From contig JAIRLT010000064.1 in the NCBI GenBank assembly GCA_031259225.1, forward strand, positions 1 through 7,311: 7,311 bases of DNA. Reading direction: 5' to 3'. The position numbers were made by a program, and so were the translations under genes. Below the pieces are notes generated by a model. That model did not search any database. It was not told the origin of the DNA and saw only the letters and a list, made by a program, of their open reading frames with translations. Source of the DNA: Prevotellaceae bacterium (GTDB taxonomy: Bacteria > Bacteroidota > Bacteroidia > Bacteroidales > UBA932). This document shows, piece after piece, positions 5,786-7,311 of the stretch. The first letter of the stretch is position 1. Every line of letters begins with the position of its first letter.

Positions 5786-7027
5786 ATGAATATAGGCGTA
5801 TTGGTAGCGGCGTTAATCATCTTTTTGGTAATTGTATTGCTGTTGGTATCGGTATTGTTATACGTGAAAGCGAAATTCACGCCGCAAGGCAACGTAACAT
5901 TAACCATTAACGAAAAAAAAATACTCTCTGTTTCGCCGGGTACATCACTGTTGGCTACACTGGGCGATAATAAAATTTTCCTGCCCTCGGCATGTGGCGG
6001 CGGCGGTACATGCGGCTTGTGCAAATGCCGCGTATTGAGCGGCGGCGGCGAAATCCTCCCTACGGAAACAGGTTTCCTTACACGAAAGCAACAACAGGAA
6101 AAATGGCGCTTGGGCTGCCAGGTAAAAATACGCGAAGATATGCACCTGCACATTCCCGAAGAAATACTGGGAATAAAAAAATGGGAATGCGAAATAATCA
6201 GCAACCGCAATGTAGCTACGTTTATCAAAGAATTTGTGATAAAACTGCCTCCCGGCGAAACCCTGAACTTCCAATCGGGCGGGTATATCCAGATAGATGT
6301 GCCGAAATGCGAAGTTGATTTCCGCGACATACAGGTAGCGCCGGAATTTCAGGCAGACTGGGATCATATGAAATTGTGGGATTTGAAAATGAAAAATCCG
6401 GAACCCACTTTCCGCGCCTATTCCATGGCAAATTACCCGGCGGAAGGAAACATAATCATGCTGAACATCCGCATTGCTACTCCGCCGTGGGACAGGGCAA
6501 AAGGCGCTTTTGCCAATATCAACCCGGGCATTTGTTCGTCGTATATGTACGCACGCAAACCGGGCGACAAACTGGCGATTGCCGGTCCTTACGGCGAATT
6601 TTTCCTGCGCGATACGGCAAATGAAATGATTTTCGTCGGCGGCGGGGCAGGCATGGCGCCGATGCGTTCGCATATTTTTCATTTGTTCCATACCCTGAAA
6701 ACAAAACGCAAAGTATCGTTTTGGTATGGCGCCCGCTCACGGCGCGAAATCTTCTATGAAGACGAATTCCGCGCGATCGAAAAAGAATTTCCGAACTTTA
6801 AATTCACCATCGCCCTTTCCGAGCCCAAACCCGAAGACAACTGGACGGGCGCTACCGGCTTTATCCATCAGGCGCTTTACGACCTTTACTTAAAAAATAA
6901 CGATGCACCTGAAGATATAGAATATTACCTTTGCGGTCCGCCGATGATGACCGGCGCCGTTACCAGCCTACTGGACAACCTTGGCGTGCCGGCAGAAATG
7001 ATTATGTTTGACAATTTCGGCAGTTAA
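5786..7027 (+). CDS. nqrF: Na+-translocating NADH:quinone oxidoreductase subunit F (NADH dehydrogenase entry point)
   Basis: NqrF oxidises NADH and feeds electrons into the complex. The 413 residues (family about 405-425) show the full order: one N-terminal membrane helix (about 4-26), a 2Fe-2S ferredoxin domain with Cys70, Cys76, Cys79 and Cys111 (ACGGGGTCGLCKC then LGCQVKI), an FAD domain with RAYSMANYP (210-218), the NADH domain beginning MIFVGGGAGMAPMRS (281-295), YGARSRREIFY (315-325) and LCGPPMM (382-388), and the typical C-terminal MFDNFGS, whose aromatic residue packs on the flavin in this reductase family. No key residue is missing. This subunit, with NqrA, separates Nqr from Rnf. 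It lies 21 bases after nqrE and 24 bases before the OmpA-like gene, with no terminator hairpin seen between them. Confidence 0.98.
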   Translation: MNIGVLVAALIIFLVIVLLLVSVLLYVKAKFTPQGNVTLTINEKKILSVSPGTSLLATLGDNKIFLPSACGGGGTCGLCKCRVLSGGGEILPTETGFLTRKQQQEKWRLGCQVKIREDMHLHIPEEILGIKKWECEIISNRNVATFIKEFVIKLPPGETLNFQSGGYIQIDVPKCEVDFRDIQVAPEFQADWDHMKLWDLKMKNPEPTFRAYSMANYPAEGNIIMLNIRIATPPWDRAKGAFANINPGICSSYMYARKPGDKLAIAGPYGEFFLRDTANEMIFVGGGAGMAPMRSHIFHLFHTLKTKRKVSFWYGARSRREIFYEDEFRAIEKEFPNFKFTIALSEPKPEDNWTGATGFIHQALYDLYLKNNDAPEDIEYYLCGPPMMTGAVTSLLDNLGVPAEMIMFDNFGS

Positions 7028-7051
7028 GTTTAACCTTTAAATTATTACTAT

Positions 7052-7311
7052 ATGAAAAAGTTTTTTTTATTACTTGTCGGTTTTGTCGCTTTTCTTAGCG
7101 CCTCGGCACAACATTTGGCTGTTGGTTTCATGCCTTTTGAATACGAAAAAGGCGCTTATGAATTACAGCCGGTTTTTAAATCCGTATTGAATAAGGTTTG
7201 TGAAGTTCTGGAAATGGAACCTTCTTACATGGTATTGATAGAGGGACATGCCGACATGGAAGAGGGTACTAAGGAAGAAAACGAAACCTTGTCCTTGAAG
7301 CGCGCACAGGC
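7052..7311 (+). CDS. Exported OmpA-like (peptidoglycan-binding) domain protein, 3' end outside window
   Basis: The first 86 codons are present and the frame is open at the right edge. MKKFFLLLVGFVAFLSASA|Q is a good Sec signal peptide with an A-x-A cleavage site and no lipobox cysteine, so the product should be periplasmic or outer-membrane associated rather than a lipoprotein. Directly after it comes an OmpA/MotB-type fold: a first strand LAVGFMPFE, a helix with FKSVLNKVCEVLEMEP, then VLIEGHADMEEG (61-72), Asn77, LSLKRAQ (80-86). The usual GHTD is GHAD here. There is no room for a beta-barrel or other domain before it, so this is either a small single-domain protein or one with extra parts beyond the edge. 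Its distance of 24 bases from nqrF allows read-through. It is probably a cell-envelope gene rather than part of Na+-NQR. Confidence 0.8.
   Translation, partial: MKKFFLLLVGFVAFLSASAQHLAVGFMPFEYEKGAYELQPVFKSVLNKVCEVLEMEPSYMVLIEGHADMEEGTKEENETLSLKRAQ

Noticed and set aside
5945..6691. A 248-codon open frame on the minus strand opposite nqrF
   Set aside because: It is antisense to conserved nqrF motifs and its translation is low-quality, Cys/Phe/Arg-rich sequence without a domain.
2393..7027. Rnf complex (Na+/H+ ferredoxin:NAD+ oxidoreductase) instead of Nqr
   Set aside because: NqrA and a full-length NqrF with ferredoxin, FAD and NADH motifs are present, and there is no RnfB or RnfC gene.

Overview
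The window carries a complete six-gene operon, nqrABCDEF, for the Na+-translocating NADH:quinone oxidoreductase (Na+-NQR). It is flanked by two cut-off genes: the 3' end of a cysteine-rich, probably surface-exposed protein on the left, and the 5' end of a small exported OmpA-domain protein on the right. All genes read left to right. The lineage looks like Bacteroidota, most likely Bacteroidales. Reasons are a TAnnTTTG-type -7 element before nqrA, mostly absent Shine-Dalgarno sequences, a Bacteroidota-style Ig-like domain followed by a WRLPT-type C-terminal domain in the first gene, and AT-rich short tandem repeats between genes. This is inferred from style; no marker gene fixes the taxon.

Layout: 1-732 is the end of the surface protein. 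733-954 is an AT-rich intergenic region with a small dyad, a T-tract and a promoter just ahead of nqrA. 955-7027 holds nqrA to nqrF, with gaps of 76, 25, 52, 70 and 21 bases. 7052 to the right edge is the OmpA-like gene, 24 bases after nqrF and possibly co-transcribed.

How the genes work together: NqrF takes electrons from NADH through FAD and a 2Fe-2S cluster. The electrons cross the membrane through an iron-sulfur centre held between NqrD and NqrE, reach the covalent FMN of NqrC, then the covalent FMN of NqrB, and finally a quinone, with Na+ pumped outward. NqrA is the cytoplasmic subunit bound to NqrB near the quinone site. The key cofactor residues (two threonines for FMN, four cysteines in NqrD/E, four cysteines plus FAD and NADH motifs in NqrF) are all visible, so the complex should be functional. 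The flavin transferase ApbE, which attaches the FMNs, is not in the window.

The protein content is ordinary and I see no new biological system. The least explained part is non-coding: three of the five junctions inside the operon carry composite elements made of short tandem repeats and a GC-rich core ending in CAGCC. In two of them the repeats run through the stop codon of the upstream gene, and in one they run up to the start codon of the downstream gene.
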